NCBI RefSeq assembly: GCF_042682785.1
Contig: NZ_JBHUIB010000003.1
Location: 558,001-622,000 of the forward strand
Length of the DNA stretch: 64,000 nucleotides
Direction: 5' to 3'
From: Thalassotalea_F euphylliae
Lineage (GTDB): Bacteria; Pseudomonadota; Gammaproteobacteria; Enterobacterales; Alteromonadaceae
A program made the position numbers and the translations under genes. Of the stretch, positions 26,180 through 34,046 are shown in pieces. Numbering within the stretch: position 1 is the first letter of the stretch; every line of letters starts with the position of its first letter. The notes beneath the pieces were generated by a model. It saw only the letters and a list, made by a program, of their open reading frames with translations. It made no database searches and was not told the DNA's origin.

Positions 26180-27190
26180 ATGTTGTATTCGGCTATTCGT
26201 AAAGTGATGTTTCAGTTAGATCCTGAAGTTATTCATGACCTTACCATTAAAAGTCTCCACCTTACTGGTAACTCACCATTAAAGGGGCTTTATAAGCAAT
26301 CATTACAAGAAAAGCCTGTAGACGTCATGGGTATTCGCTTCCCGAATCCTGTTGGGTTATCGGCGGGATTAGATAAAAATGGTGAGTGTATTCAAGCGTT
26401 TTCAGCGCTTGGCTTTGGTTTTGTTGAAATTGGTACAGTTACGCCACGCCCCCAGCCTGGCAACCCAAAGCCTCGTATATTTCGTCTAGAAGAAGCCAAT
26501 GCAGTTATTAATCGCATGGGCTTTAATAATAAAGGCGTAGACTACCTTGTTGACCAGGTGCGAAAAGCAGACTTTAAAGGCGTACTGGGTATTAATATAG
26601 GTAAAAACAAAGATACGCCTGAAGAAAATGCAAAAGATGATTACATTCACTGCATGCGTAAAGTATATGATCACGCAAGTTACATTACAGTAAACATATC
26701 GTCACCAAATACACCTGGTTTGCGTTCTCTACAATACGGTGAAGCGTTAAATGAGTTGTTAGCTGCACTTAAAGAAGAACAAAAAACATTAGCTGAAAAA
26801 TTTGGTAAGTATATTCCACTAGCTGTGAAAATTGCGCCAGACTTAACGGAAGAAGAAGTGAATGGTATTGCTGAGTGTTTAGTGCAAAACAATATCGATG
26901 GCGTCATTGCGACCAATACAACCTTAGCACGCGATAAAGTGGAACATTTGCTACATGGTAATGAGCAAGGTGGGTTAAGTGGCAAGCCAGTAAAAGAGCA
27001 AAGCACGATTGTCATCAAGCAATTAGCAAAAGCATTAGACGGAAAATTACCTATTATTGGTGTAGGCGGAATTCATAGTGCAGAAGACGCGAAGGAAAAG
27101 TTAGAAGCTGGCGCTGCTCTTGTTCAGTTATACACCGGCTTTATTTATGAAGGCCCAAGCCTGATCAAAGATATTGTTGACTCCTTATAA
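26180..27190 (+). CDS. pyrD: dihydroorotate dehydrogenase (quinone), class 2
   Basis: This membrane-associated flavoprotein of de novo pyrimidine synthesis oxidises dihydroorotate to orotate with ubiquinone. Its 336-residue length equals the E. coli enzyme. The N-terminal helical extension of class 2 (quinone tunnel) is present. The FMN and substrate motifs NPVGLSAGLDKNGE (about 56-69), INRMGFNN and the catalytic Ser175 in NISSPNTPGLR are intact, as is the glycine-rich phosphate site 'IIGVGGI'. A ribosome binding site (AAGAGGAA) precedes the ATG. Confidence 0.97.
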   Translation: MLYSAIRKVMFQLDPEVIHDLTIKSLHLTGNSPLKGLYKQSLQEKPVDVMGIRFPNPVGLSAGLDKNGECIQAFSALGFGFVEIGTVTPRPQPGNPKPRIFRLEEANAVINRMGFNNKGVDYLVDQVRKADFKGVLGINIGKNKDTPEENAKDDYIHCMRKVYDHASYITVNISSPNTPGLRSLQYGEALNELLAALKEEQKTLAEKFGKYIPLAVKIAPDLTEEEVNGIAECLVQNNIDGVIATNTTLARDKVEHLLHGNEQGGLSGKPVKEQSTIVIKQLAKALDGKLPIIGVGGIHSAEDAKEKLEAGAALVQLYTGFIYEGPSLIKDIVDSL

Positions 27191-27215
27191 AGCCTATTAC
27201 CTATAAATCGACATT

Positions 27216-27243
27216 AAAAAAGCGCCCAATAGGGCGCTTTTTT
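27216..27243. terminator. bidirectional terminator between pyrD and the coiled-coil gene
   Basis: Perfect 12-bp stem AAAAAAGCGCCC/GGGCGCTTTTTT (27216-27227 with 27232-27243) with an AATA loop; T-runs occur on both strands, serving the convergent genes. Confidence 0.93.
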
Positions 27244-27269
27244 GAAGAACAACCTCAAACAGGTAAACG

Positions 27270-28046
27270 TTATCCTTGAGGCGTTGCAGGAGAAGACGAA
27301 CTTGCGCTAGTAGGTTGCATTCTTTCAATTAACATCTTTACTGAAGTGTCTAATTCCTGAACCATAGTTGCCAGCTCAACTTGCTGGCTATCACGCTCAG
27401 ATGATTTACTCTCTAAGCTTATCAACTTACTGTTCAACGCATCTATCTCTGATTTGATATTTTGAGCTTGCGTTAATTGCTCAGCAAGTGCGTCAATGTT
27501 AAACGTCGCAGCCGTTTGTTTGTCTGCTAAATCCTGTAGAGATGCAGCTGAGTTGGCTAGATTTGCATTGATATCCTTGAAGCTGTTTTCAGCTTTAATA
27601 GACTTTGAACGCAATTCTTTTATTTGAGATTGGTTTTTTCGCCATGCTGATGCCCATAACTTGTCCATTTCGCCCCATAAAGTATCAGTTTTCTCGATAA
27701 GGCCTTCGAGTTTAGCGCGCATTGCAACGGTAGATTCTCCCATTTCCTCGTCTGTTGCGGATAATTGGCGCTCAAGCTCGACAATACGCTGCTCAGCTGC
27801 CTCCAATGCTTGCTCACCTTTAATATCTTGTTGATAGAACCAATAAGCACCACCAGCAATAGCAGCATAAAGTACAAGGCTGTTAAAAATACCTAAGCCA
27901 GAAGACTTCGCTGGCGTTGATGATGTATCTACAGTAGAGGAAGGACCTGTTGATGACTTACTTGCCTTTTTGTTGGTGCGATATGCTTCAACCTGATCTC
28001 GGTCAGGTTTGATGCTTGGAATACTGTCATCAATTTGCTTATTCAA
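27270..28046 (-). CDS. unknown membrane-anchored coiled-coil protein
   Basis: The 258-residue protein has a cytoplasmic Ser/Thr/Lys-rich N-terminal segment of about 50 residues, one transmembrane helix at about 52-68 (FNSLVLYAAIAGGAYWFY), and then a long, heptad-patterned, Leu/Ala/Glu/Gln-rich coiled coil to about residue 245. A Ser/Pro tail ends it. This is the topology of a bitopic inner-membrane protein with a periplasmic rod. It resembles cell-division or envelope-organising proteins only in general architecture; I recognise no family. It is convergent with pyrD and upstream of nothing on its own strand, so it is probably monocistronic. Confidence 0.7.
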   Translation of the reverse strand: MNKQIDDSIPSIKPDRDQVEAYRTNKKASKSSTGPSSTVDTSSTPAKSSGLGIFNSLVLYAAIAGGAYWFYQQDIKGEQALEAAEQRIVELERQLSATDEEMGESTVAMRAKLEGLIEKTDTLWGEMDKLWASAWRKNQSQIKELRSKSIKAENSFKDINANLANSAASLQDLADKQTAATFNIDALAEQLTQAQNIKSEIDALNSKLISLESKSSERDSQQVELATMVQELDTSVKMLIERMQPTSASSSSPATPQG

Positions 28047-28153
28047 CGTGAATTGTCCTACTTGTTGAGCTTATACAGAATACTAGGCGTTACTTTAAAG
28101 TAAATTCCAGTAAAGTTTAACTGCAAATTGTCATCAAGTTTGTGTTTTGTAAT

Positions 28154-28179
28154 AAAAAAAGGCGCTTATTGCGCCTTTT
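28154..28179 (-). terminator. terminator of asnB
   Basis: AAAAGGCGC/GCGCCTTTT stem (28157-28165 with 28171-28179) with a TTATT loop; on the minus strand it ends in seven T residues, 14 bases past the asnB stop. Confidence 0.9.
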
Positions 28180-28192
28180 ATTAAAATACTGA

Positions 28193-29857
28193 CTAGTAAC
28201 TGTCGTTATGAACGTTTTGAACTGCTCGCCCAGAAGGATCTGCCATTTTACTAAATGCTTCATCCCAAGCGAGTGCTTGTGGTGTACTACAGGCTACCGA
28301 TTTTCCACCTGGAACGCATTTAGCTGCACTTTCTAATGGGAATTTCTCTTCAAACACGCTTCTGTAGAAGTATGCTTCTTTGGTATCAGGCGTGTTGATA
28401 GGGAATTTAAACTTAGCATTTTCCAGTTGTTGATCGCTTACTTGTGATTCAACATAGGTCTTCAAGCCATCAATCCATGAGTAACCTACGCCATCTGAAA
28501 ATTGTTCTTTTTGACGCCATAAGATTTCTTCAGGCAAGTAGCCCTCGAAAGACGCACGCAAAATACCTTTTTCAATTTTACCGCCACCGCACATTTTATC
28601 TTCTGGGTTGATTCGCATTGCTACATCTAAGAAGTTTTTATCTAAGAATGGTACTCGTGCTTCAATACCCCATGCAGACATAGCTTTGTTGGCACGTAAG
28701 CAATCAAACATGTGAAGCTTATCTAACTTACGTAAAAGTTCTTCGTGAAATTCCTGAGCGTTTGGTGCTTTGTGGAAGTATAAATAACCACCAAAGATTT
28801 CATCGGCACCTTCACCAGAAAGTACCATTTTGATGCCCATGGCTTTGATTTTTCTTGCCATAAGGTACATTGGCGTAGATGCTCGAACCGTTGTTACGTC
28901 GTACGTTTCTAAGTGATAAATCACTTCTTTTAGCGCATCAATACCTTCTTGCTCGGTAAAAATGACGCTGTGGTGAACAGTGCCAATACTGTCTGCTACT
29001 TTTTGCGCTGCTTCTAAATCTGGAGAGCCAGCCAAGCCGCAAGCGAAAGAGTGCACCTTAGGCCACCAAGCCTCAGATAAATCATTTTCTTCAATACGTC
29101 GAGAAGCGTACTTTTGCGTGATTGCTGACACAAGCGACGAATCTAGACCACCGGATAACAATACACCGTAAGGTACGTCTGTCATTAAGTGACTCTTTAC
29201 CGAATCTTCTAATGCTGCGCGTAATTTCTCTTTACTCGTGTTGTTGTCCTTAATTGCATCGTACTGTTGCCAGTTACGTTTGTAATACTTGCGAATTTCA
29301 CCTGTTTTACTGTCAAGTACATGGCCTGGAGGAAATTCAGAAACTGTTTTACATACCGGCATCAGGGCTTTCATTTCAGAGGCAACGTAAAAGTTACCAT
29401 CTGCATCAAAACCCGTGTAAAGCGGGATAATACCGATATGGTCGCGGGCTATGATATAGCGATCTTGTGCTTGGTCGTATAAACAAAATGCGAACATACC
29501 TTGGAGCTTGTCAACAAACTCTGCGCCATGCTCTTCGTATAGAGGCAAAATAACCTCACAGTCAGATGCTGTTTGAAATTCGTAGTCTACACCTAAACCT
29601 GATGCCAAGGCTTTGTGGTTATATATTTCACCGTTTACCGCCAGCACATTTGTTTTGTCTTGGTTATAAAGTGGCTGTGCGCCATGCTCAGTATCAACAA
29701 TAGCTAGGCGTTCGTGAACTAAAATAGCGTTGTCAGAGTGGTAAATACCTGACCAATCAGGGCCACGGTGACGTAATAAGCGAGAACATTCTAGTGCAAT
29801 AGGGCGCAATGCCTCTGCACTTGTTTTAATATCGAGAATTCCAAAGATTGAACACAT
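28193..29857 (-). CDS. asnB: asparagine synthetase B (glutamine-hydrolysing)
   Basis: This enzyme makes asparagine from aspartate, ATP and glutamine. The start is set at 29857 because maturation exposes Cys2 (MCSIFGILD), the amidotransferase nucleophile, and AAGGAG lies about 11 bases upstream; an upstream extension of the frame lacks support. The resulting 554 residues equal the E. coli AsnB length. The N-terminal class II glutaminase domain (RHRGPDWSG; NGEIYNH) is followed by a synthetase domain with the PP-loop SGGLDSS at about residue 235. Both are intact. The gene is monocistronic with its own terminator. Confidence 0.96.
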   Translation of the reverse strand: MCSIFGILDIKTSAEALRPIALECSRLLRHRGPDWSGIYHSDNAILVHERLAIVDTEHGAQPLYNQDKTNVLAVNGEIYNHKALASGLGVDYEFQTASDCEVILPLYEEHGAEFVDKLQGMFAFCLYDQAQDRYIIARDHIGIIPLYTGFDADGNFYVASEMKALMPVCKTVSEFPPGHVLDSKTGEIRKYYKRNWQQYDAIKDNNTSKEKLRAALEDSVKSHLMTDVPYGVLLSGGLDSSLVSAITQKYASRRIEENDLSEAWWPKVHSFACGLAGSPDLEAAQKVADSIGTVHHSVIFTEQEGIDALKEVIYHLETYDVTTVRASTPMYLMARKIKAMGIKMVLSGEGADEIFGGYLYFHKAPNAQEFHEELLRKLDKLHMFDCLRANKAMSAWGIEARVPFLDKNFLDVAMRINPEDKMCGGGKIEKGILRASFEGYLPEEILWRQKEQFSDGVGYSWIDGLKTYVESQVSDQQLENAKFKFPINTPDTKEAYFYRSVFEEKFPLESAAKCVPGGKSVACSTPQALAWDEAFSKMADPSGRAVQNVHNDSY

Positions 29858-30074
29858 TGAAGCGCTACTCCTTTTTCCAAATTGTAGTTCCTTGGTGTGG
29901 ATTAGATACACCAGGGATGTTGTCTGTCTAATGACCTGCATAGTCGACAGACGAAAACTATGAAGGGTTAGTATTAACGGTTTAACAAACGGTGGGCCGT
30001 CTGCACTTGTTATTTAACATGCTTGTATTTTTTTTAAATTGCAACACCTTGATGTTAATTTTTGTATAAAAGCT

Positions 30075-31505
30075 CTAATTCTTTTCGTTATTCCATATAC
30101 CCGTTTCTAGCGTCCCCTGTGTTTGGACTTCATTTTGACGGAAGGTCATGTCGGACTTACTGGCTTGTTTGGCCAAATAGTCTTGATAAAGGGCTTTGAT
30201 AGTAGGAGTTAACAAAACAATGGCGAAAATATTAACCAGTGTCATTAAGCCTAATGCCATATCAGCCATTGCCCACACCTGTTTTAAAGAAGCGTTTGCC
30301 CCCCAAAGTACCATACCCAAGTAACATGCAGTGTAGATACTTCTTCCTATTTTGTTATCCATATGGAATAGGTGTAGGTTGCTCTCGGCGTAAGCAAAGT
30401 TAGCTACAACAGAAGTAAATGCGAATAACGTGATAGCAGCGGCAACAAAATAAACACCGCCATCGCCCATATGGCTGGTCATAGCATCTTGAGTCAAGCG
30501 TATACCTTCCATTTGCCCACTCGTTTCGATACCAGCCAGAAGAATAATAAAGGCGGTACATGTACACAGCACCATGGTATCGATAAATACACCAAGCATT
30601 TGAACATACCCTTGAGTAACAGGGTGGTTAGGGTTTGGCGTTGCACTTGCTGATGCATGCGGTACTGAACCTGCTCCTGCTTCATTTGAATACAAACCAC
30701 GTTGAATACCATTTTTTATGGCAGCGCCAAGTGCTCCTGCACCAGCTTCGGTTAAGCCAAAAGCACTCGCAAATATCTCTGCAAAAAGTGTGGGGACCAA
30801 CTCAATGTTGATGGCGGTAATAATAAGTGCAGAAGCAATGTAAGCGATACCCATAAAAGGGACGACTAATTCGGCAAACCGCGCGATACTGCGCAGACCG
30901 CCTGCAACAATAACTCCTGCTAAAATGGTTATGACGAGTCCTGAGTATGTAGGGTTAATATCCAAAGCATGGTTTAAGGCGTCGGTGATGGTGTTTGCTT
31001 GCATAGCGCTAAAGCTCAGGCCATAACCTAGGAATAAGCAAAGCGCGAATGCGATGGCTAACCAACGCTTATTGAGCCCCATCTGAATATAGTAAGCTGG
31101 GCCTCCACGGTATTCGCCGTTTTCGTCTTTCACTTTATATAGTTGGCCGAGTACACTTTCTGCAAAGCCCGTCGCCATGCCAAGCAAAGCGATAACCCAC
31201 ATCCAAAAAATAGCACCAGCACCGCCTAAGGAAATCGCAACCGATACACCCGCTAAATTACCGGTACCGACACGAGCAGACAGTCCTGTGCACAATGCTT
31301 GAAAGGAGCTTATACCAGCTTTATCGCCATGTTGACTGTTTTTCATCACTGAAAACATATGACGAAACTGTTTAAGTTGAACGAAGCGCAACTGGTATGT
31401 AAACCAAAAGCCAGCGAAAACTAGAATATAAATGAGTAGTTGACCAGAACCCCACAGGACATCATTGACGTTTCCGACGACAAAATTGAGCGCTTGGTCA
31501 AACAT
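30075..31505 (-). CDS. sodium:alanine/glycine symporter (AGCS family)
   Basis: The 476-residue inner-membrane protein has about ten to eleven helices and AGCS signatures: 'QALCTGLSARVGTGNLAGV' near residues 64-82 and 'GIQRGLYSNEAGAGSVPHASA' near 267-287. These carriers take up small neutral amino acids (alanine, glycine, sometimes others) with Na+. An AAGGAA ribosome binding site precedes the ATG. It is on the same strand as ctlX upstream (77 bases), so the two may share transcription, consistent with amino-acid catabolism. The preferred substrate cannot be read from sequence. Confidence 0.92.
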   Translation of the reverse strand: MFDQALNFVVGNVNDVLWGSGQLLIYILVFAGFWFTYQLRFVQLKQFRHMFSVMKNSQHGDKAGISSFQALCTGLSARVGTGNLAGVSVAISLGGAGAIFWMWVIALLGMATGFAESVLGQLYKVKDENGEYRGGPAYYIQMGLNKRWLAIAFALCLFLGYGLSFSAMQANTITDALNHALDINPTYSGLVITILAGVIVAGGLRSIARFAELVVPFMGIAYIASALIITAINIELVPTLFAEIFASAFGLTEAGAGALGAAIKNGIQRGLYSNEAGAGSVPHASASATPNPNHPVTQGYVQMLGVFIDTMVLCTCTAFIILLAGIETSGQMEGIRLTQDAMTSHMGDGGVYFVAAAITLFAFTSVVANFAYAESNLHLFHMDNKIGRSIYTACYLGMVLWGANASLKQVWAMADMALGLMTLVNIFAIVLLTPTIKALYQDYLAKQASKSDMTFRQNEVQTQGTLETGIWNNEKN

Positions 31506-31582
31506 AATTATTCCTTATTTTTCATTATCGTTTTAGCTTATCGAATATTGTTTGTATTGGCTAACCATCTTATTTTTATCAG

Positions 31583-32515
31583 CTATTTTTCAGTAGGTTC
31601 GATGGGGGGTAAATGAATACCTGCAAGCATGCAGCGCAAAGAGCCACCGGCAAGCTCTACTGTTGGAATATTTATATGGGCGATATCAACGTGTGTTTGA
31701 ATCAAGCGTTTTTGTTCTTGAGTCAATGCATCAAATGCTGACGTTGACATGGCAATGAATCGGCCATTTTTACCGTCTAGCTCCAAAACGTTTCCGGCAA
31801 ATCTATTAATTTGCTCCTCACTAAGTGGCACTAACTTTTTGCCACTACGATCAATAGTATTTAATACCTGATTTCTTTCGCTTTTGTTAAAAATCATAGC
31901 ATCAGCTAAAAATACGAAGTCACTAGTGACTGCCATCATTACATTAGTGTGGTAGACGGCAACGTTATTTTTGTTGTGCGCTGCAAAGTAAACTGCGTCG
32001 AAGCCCATCAATTCACAGAATTCATGTACCGGTTTTTTGTGTGCTCGATTGGACAGTGCTACATAGGCAAGCTTTTTGTCATGATCTAATACGAGAGCGC
32101 CAGTTCCTTCCAAATACATAGCATCATGTTCAAAGTAAGAGAGGTCAACTACTCCTTTGAATCCATAGTGTGTTTTTAGTGTTTGCACGATGTCATGGCG
32201 TCGCTCCAGTCGTCTGTTTTGCGCATACATTGGGTAAAGTAGAATTTGACCAGAGTCATGAGTACTAAACCAATTGTTAGGAAAGACAGAGTCTGGCGTG
32301 ATGGTGGTTTCGTCTTCAAACAGCTCTACTGTTACACCACGGTTGGTCAATACACGGGCAACCTCGGTCACTTCGGCGTACGCAGATCGAGCTTGTTGCT
32401 TTGTATCGGCTGTGTAGTCAGATGATTGAAAGCTATTATCTGCAAGTGTTTGTGGATTTGGGTGAAAGTGGTGAGGGCGAACCATTACAACGGTATTTGG
32501 GGCCTGTTTAGTCAT
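31583..32515 (-). CDS. ctlX: CtlX-like arginine deiminase-superfamily hydrolase
   Basis: The 310-residue cytosolic protein belongs to the guanidino-group-modifying superfamily; the closest named group is CtlX, reported for citrulline utilisation. Key residues are all visible: the substrate-binding Asp75 in TPDSVFPNNW, Glu136 in YLEGTGALV, His189 in VYHTNVMM, and the nucleophile Cys295 in GGSLRCMLAG. Reaction specificity (citrulline, arginine or related) is inferred from the family only. It is divergent from an Lrp-type regulator, a common arrangement in which the regulator controls the enzyme. Confidence 0.85.
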   Translation of the reverse strand: MTKQAPNTVVMVRPHHFHPNPQTLADNSFQSSDYTADTKQQARSAYAEVTEVARVLTNRGVTVELFEDETTITPDSVFPNNWFSTHDSGQILLYPMYAQNRRLERRHDIVQTLKTHYGFKGVVDLSYFEHDAMYLEGTGALVLDHDKKLAYVALSNRAHKKPVHEFCELMGFDAVYFAAHNKNNVAVYHTNVMMAVTSDFVFLADAMIFNKSERNQVLNTIDRSGKKLVPLSEEQINRFAGNVLELDGKNGRFIAMSTSAFDALTQEQKRLIQTHVDIAHINIPTVELAGGSLRCMLAGIHLPPIEPTEK

Positions 32516-32630
32516 TTCTGTTTCGATTATTTAAGTTATTTTTTGTAGCTTACAAAAGACACTTGATAAACAAAAAGACAAAAAATATGATGTTTTGCTA
32601 TATAAATTGAGCAAAATGAAAGGTTGCATT

Positions 32631-33092
32631 GTGCAAATTGGTAAGTCTGATGAAAAGTCACTCAATCCTCATCGATATGATGATTTGGATAGAAAGCTGA
32701 TAGCATTGTTGCGTGAGGACGGGCGAGCCAGTGTGTCTCATTTAGCGAATATATTAGGAGTATCCAGAGCAACAATACAAAATAGAATTGATAAGCTCGT
32801 TGAAACAGGGGCGATTCTTGGTTTTACTATAAGGGCGCATCAAGGATTAGATATAAATGCTGTGCGAGCAACTATGATGATAGAAGTTACAGGACGTTCA
32901 ACATCTAGAGTTATTCAGCATTTGCGAGGCATTCCAGAGCTCGAAAAGTTGCACACGACTAATGGTAAATGGGACTTAGTGGCAGAAATTACTGCGACCA
33001 ATTTAGTTGAGTTCGATCGCGTACTGCGGATAGTAAGAGAAATAGAAGGCGTAGTAGCTAGTGAAACAAGTATTTTGCTGTCGACTATTTAG
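32631..33092 (+). CDS. Lrp/AsnC-family transcriptional regulator
   Basis: The regulator has an N-terminal winged helix-turn-helix (LDRKLIALLREDGRASVSHL then ILGVSRATIQNRIDKL) and a C-terminal RAM/AsnC effector domain with 'VVASETSILLSTI' at the end. GTG 32631 is preferred because GAAAGG (32618-32623) lies 7 bases upstream; ATG 32616 and the TTG at 32595 are in-frame alternatives with no such site. The product is then 153 residues, a usual Lrp size. Being divergent from ctlX, it likely senses an amino acid and controls ctlX and perhaps the AGCS symporter gene. Confidence 0.88.
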   Translation: MQIGKSDEKSLNPHRYDDLDRKLIALLREDGRASVSHLANILGVSRATIQNRIDKLVETGAILGFTIRAHQGLDINAVRATMMIEVTGRSTSRVIQHLRGIPELEKLHTTNGKWDLVAEITATNLVEFDRVLRIVREIEGVVASETSILLSTI

Positions 33093-33210
33093 CGCGCTTG
33101 CGCTGTAGAGTTTCGATATAAAGTTGTTTCTTTACATACCAGAGTGGACATTACAGGTAAGGTAGCTAATGAGAATAGATATCTTAGAATTTTTATAGGC
33201 TAGATAAGCA

Positions 33211-33237
33211 AAAAGCCGCTAAAAAGCGGCTTTTTTT
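33211..33237. terminator. bidirectional terminator between the Lrp gene and the tRNA genes
   Basis: AAAAGCCGCT (33211-33220) pairs with AGCGGCTTTT (33225-33234) over an AAAA loop, with T residues on both sides. It ends right at the 3' end of the first tRNA (on the minus strand). Confidence 0.9.
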
Positions 33238-33239
33238 AT

Positions 33240-33316
33240 TGGCTCCCCTGGTCTGATTTGAACAGACGACACATGGATTAACAGTCCACCGCTCTAACCA
33301 ACTGAGCTACAGGGGA
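33240..33316 (-). tRNA. tRNA-Asn (anticodon GTT), copy 1
   Basis: The minus strand gives a complete 77-nucleotide cloverleaf with encoded CCA. The acceptor TCCCCTG (33310-33316) pairs with CAGGGGA (33244-33250), with G as discriminator. The D arm is GAGC-type, and the anticodon loop reads CTGTTAA, giving GTT. The T arm TTCAAATC is standard. It is identical to copy 2. Confidence 0.97.
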
Positions 33317-33389
33317 ATAAACTTTTACTTTTGAGTCGTTGACTCAAGCAACCGCTAATTACCTTAATAACTAGCCATCACTTATAATG

Positions 33390-33466
33390 TGGCTCCCCTG
33401 GTCTGATTTGAACAGACGACACATGGATTAACAGTCCACCGCTCTAACCAACTGAGCTACAGGGGA
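33390..33466 (-). tRNA. tRNA-Asn (anticodon GTT), copy 2
   Basis: A second copy identical over all 77 bases to the one at 33240-33316, 73 bases upstream on the minus strand. Transcription probably starts from the promoter at 33514-33542 and reads through both copies. Confidence 0.97.
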
Positions 33467-33513
33467 ATAGTGTTTATTCCGTTAACAAGCTTGCGTCTCG
33501 CTAACGGGGCGGA

Positions 33514-33542
33514 ATATTAAAGCCGCTTTGTGAGAGTGTCAA
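33514..33542 (-). promoter_or_regulatory. strong sigma-70 promoter of the tRNA-Asn pair with GC-rich discriminator
   Basis: On the minus strand TTGACA (33537-33542, perfect -35) and TAATAT (33514-33519, -10) are separated by exactly 17 bases. A GC-rich discriminator TCCGCCCCG (33505-33513) follows, as is typical of stringently controlled stable-RNA promoters. It points at the tRNA genes, about 40 bases before copy 2. Confidence 0.85.
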
Positions 33543-34046
33543 CACAAAAATGACAAAAAATTTTAATAATCGTATCGTTTGCCCGCTTTGTAGCCAATTA
33601 GCGTTAAATCTAAACGGTGCGTATAAAAAGTGGTCTCTACCCAGTGTCTCGTCGTAACTTTATTAAGTTATCCACGCATGTTGTGGATAACTATGTGAGT
33701 TAAGCTGTAATAACAGATCGAGACGACGCAAAATCGGGGCCTCAGACAGATTGGTTAAAAAATGTAACATAAATCAGAAGTGCTTATATTACAGTTGTTT
33801 AGGTGTTTACATGTGCTTAAAACGTTAGTTGAGTGCGAAATTTGTACAAATCTTTTGTTTTGCTAAGTTAAATATAATGTTTTTAGGATTTTCTAATTAT
33901 TAATATTGTCTTTATCTGTTGGAAAAGCTTAGTTACGAATTAGACGCTATTATTACGATGAAATTATATATTCGCGTAGCGACTCCTATTAGTATCTTTT
34001 ACAATATGCCGTGTAATGACTTTACCGCTGAAAAGCGCCTTAATTA
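33543..34046. other. gene-free stretch before the MATE gene
   Basis: Apart from the paired DnaA-like boxes at 33666-33692, these 504 bases hold no ORF with a ribosome binding site and no clear RNA gene. It is AT-rich towards 34046; a promoter for the MATE-uvrB operon must lie here, but I could not fix it. Confidence 0.5.
33666..33692. promoter_or_regulatory. two inverted DnaA-box-like sequences
   Basis: AGTTATCCAC (33666-33675) is repeated inverted as GTGGATAACT (33683-33692) with a 7-base spacer. Read as DnaA boxes, the plus strand has TTATCCACG (33668-33676) and the minus strand has the consensus TTATCCACA (33682-33690). Chance occurrence of both in a perfect palindrome is unlikely. Confidence 0.6.

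Noticed and set aside
29858..29941. Upstream extension of asnB to a start at 29941
   Set aside because: It would place the amidotransferase Cys at residue 30; Cys2 must become N-terminal, and AAGGAG lies before the ATG at 29857.
33714..33725. Possible LexA/SOS box (CTGTAATAACAG) upstream of the MATE-uvrB operon
   Set aside because: The half-sites CTGT and ACAG are only 4 bases apart; the known gammaproteobacterial site needs CTGT-N8-ACAG. It is too short.
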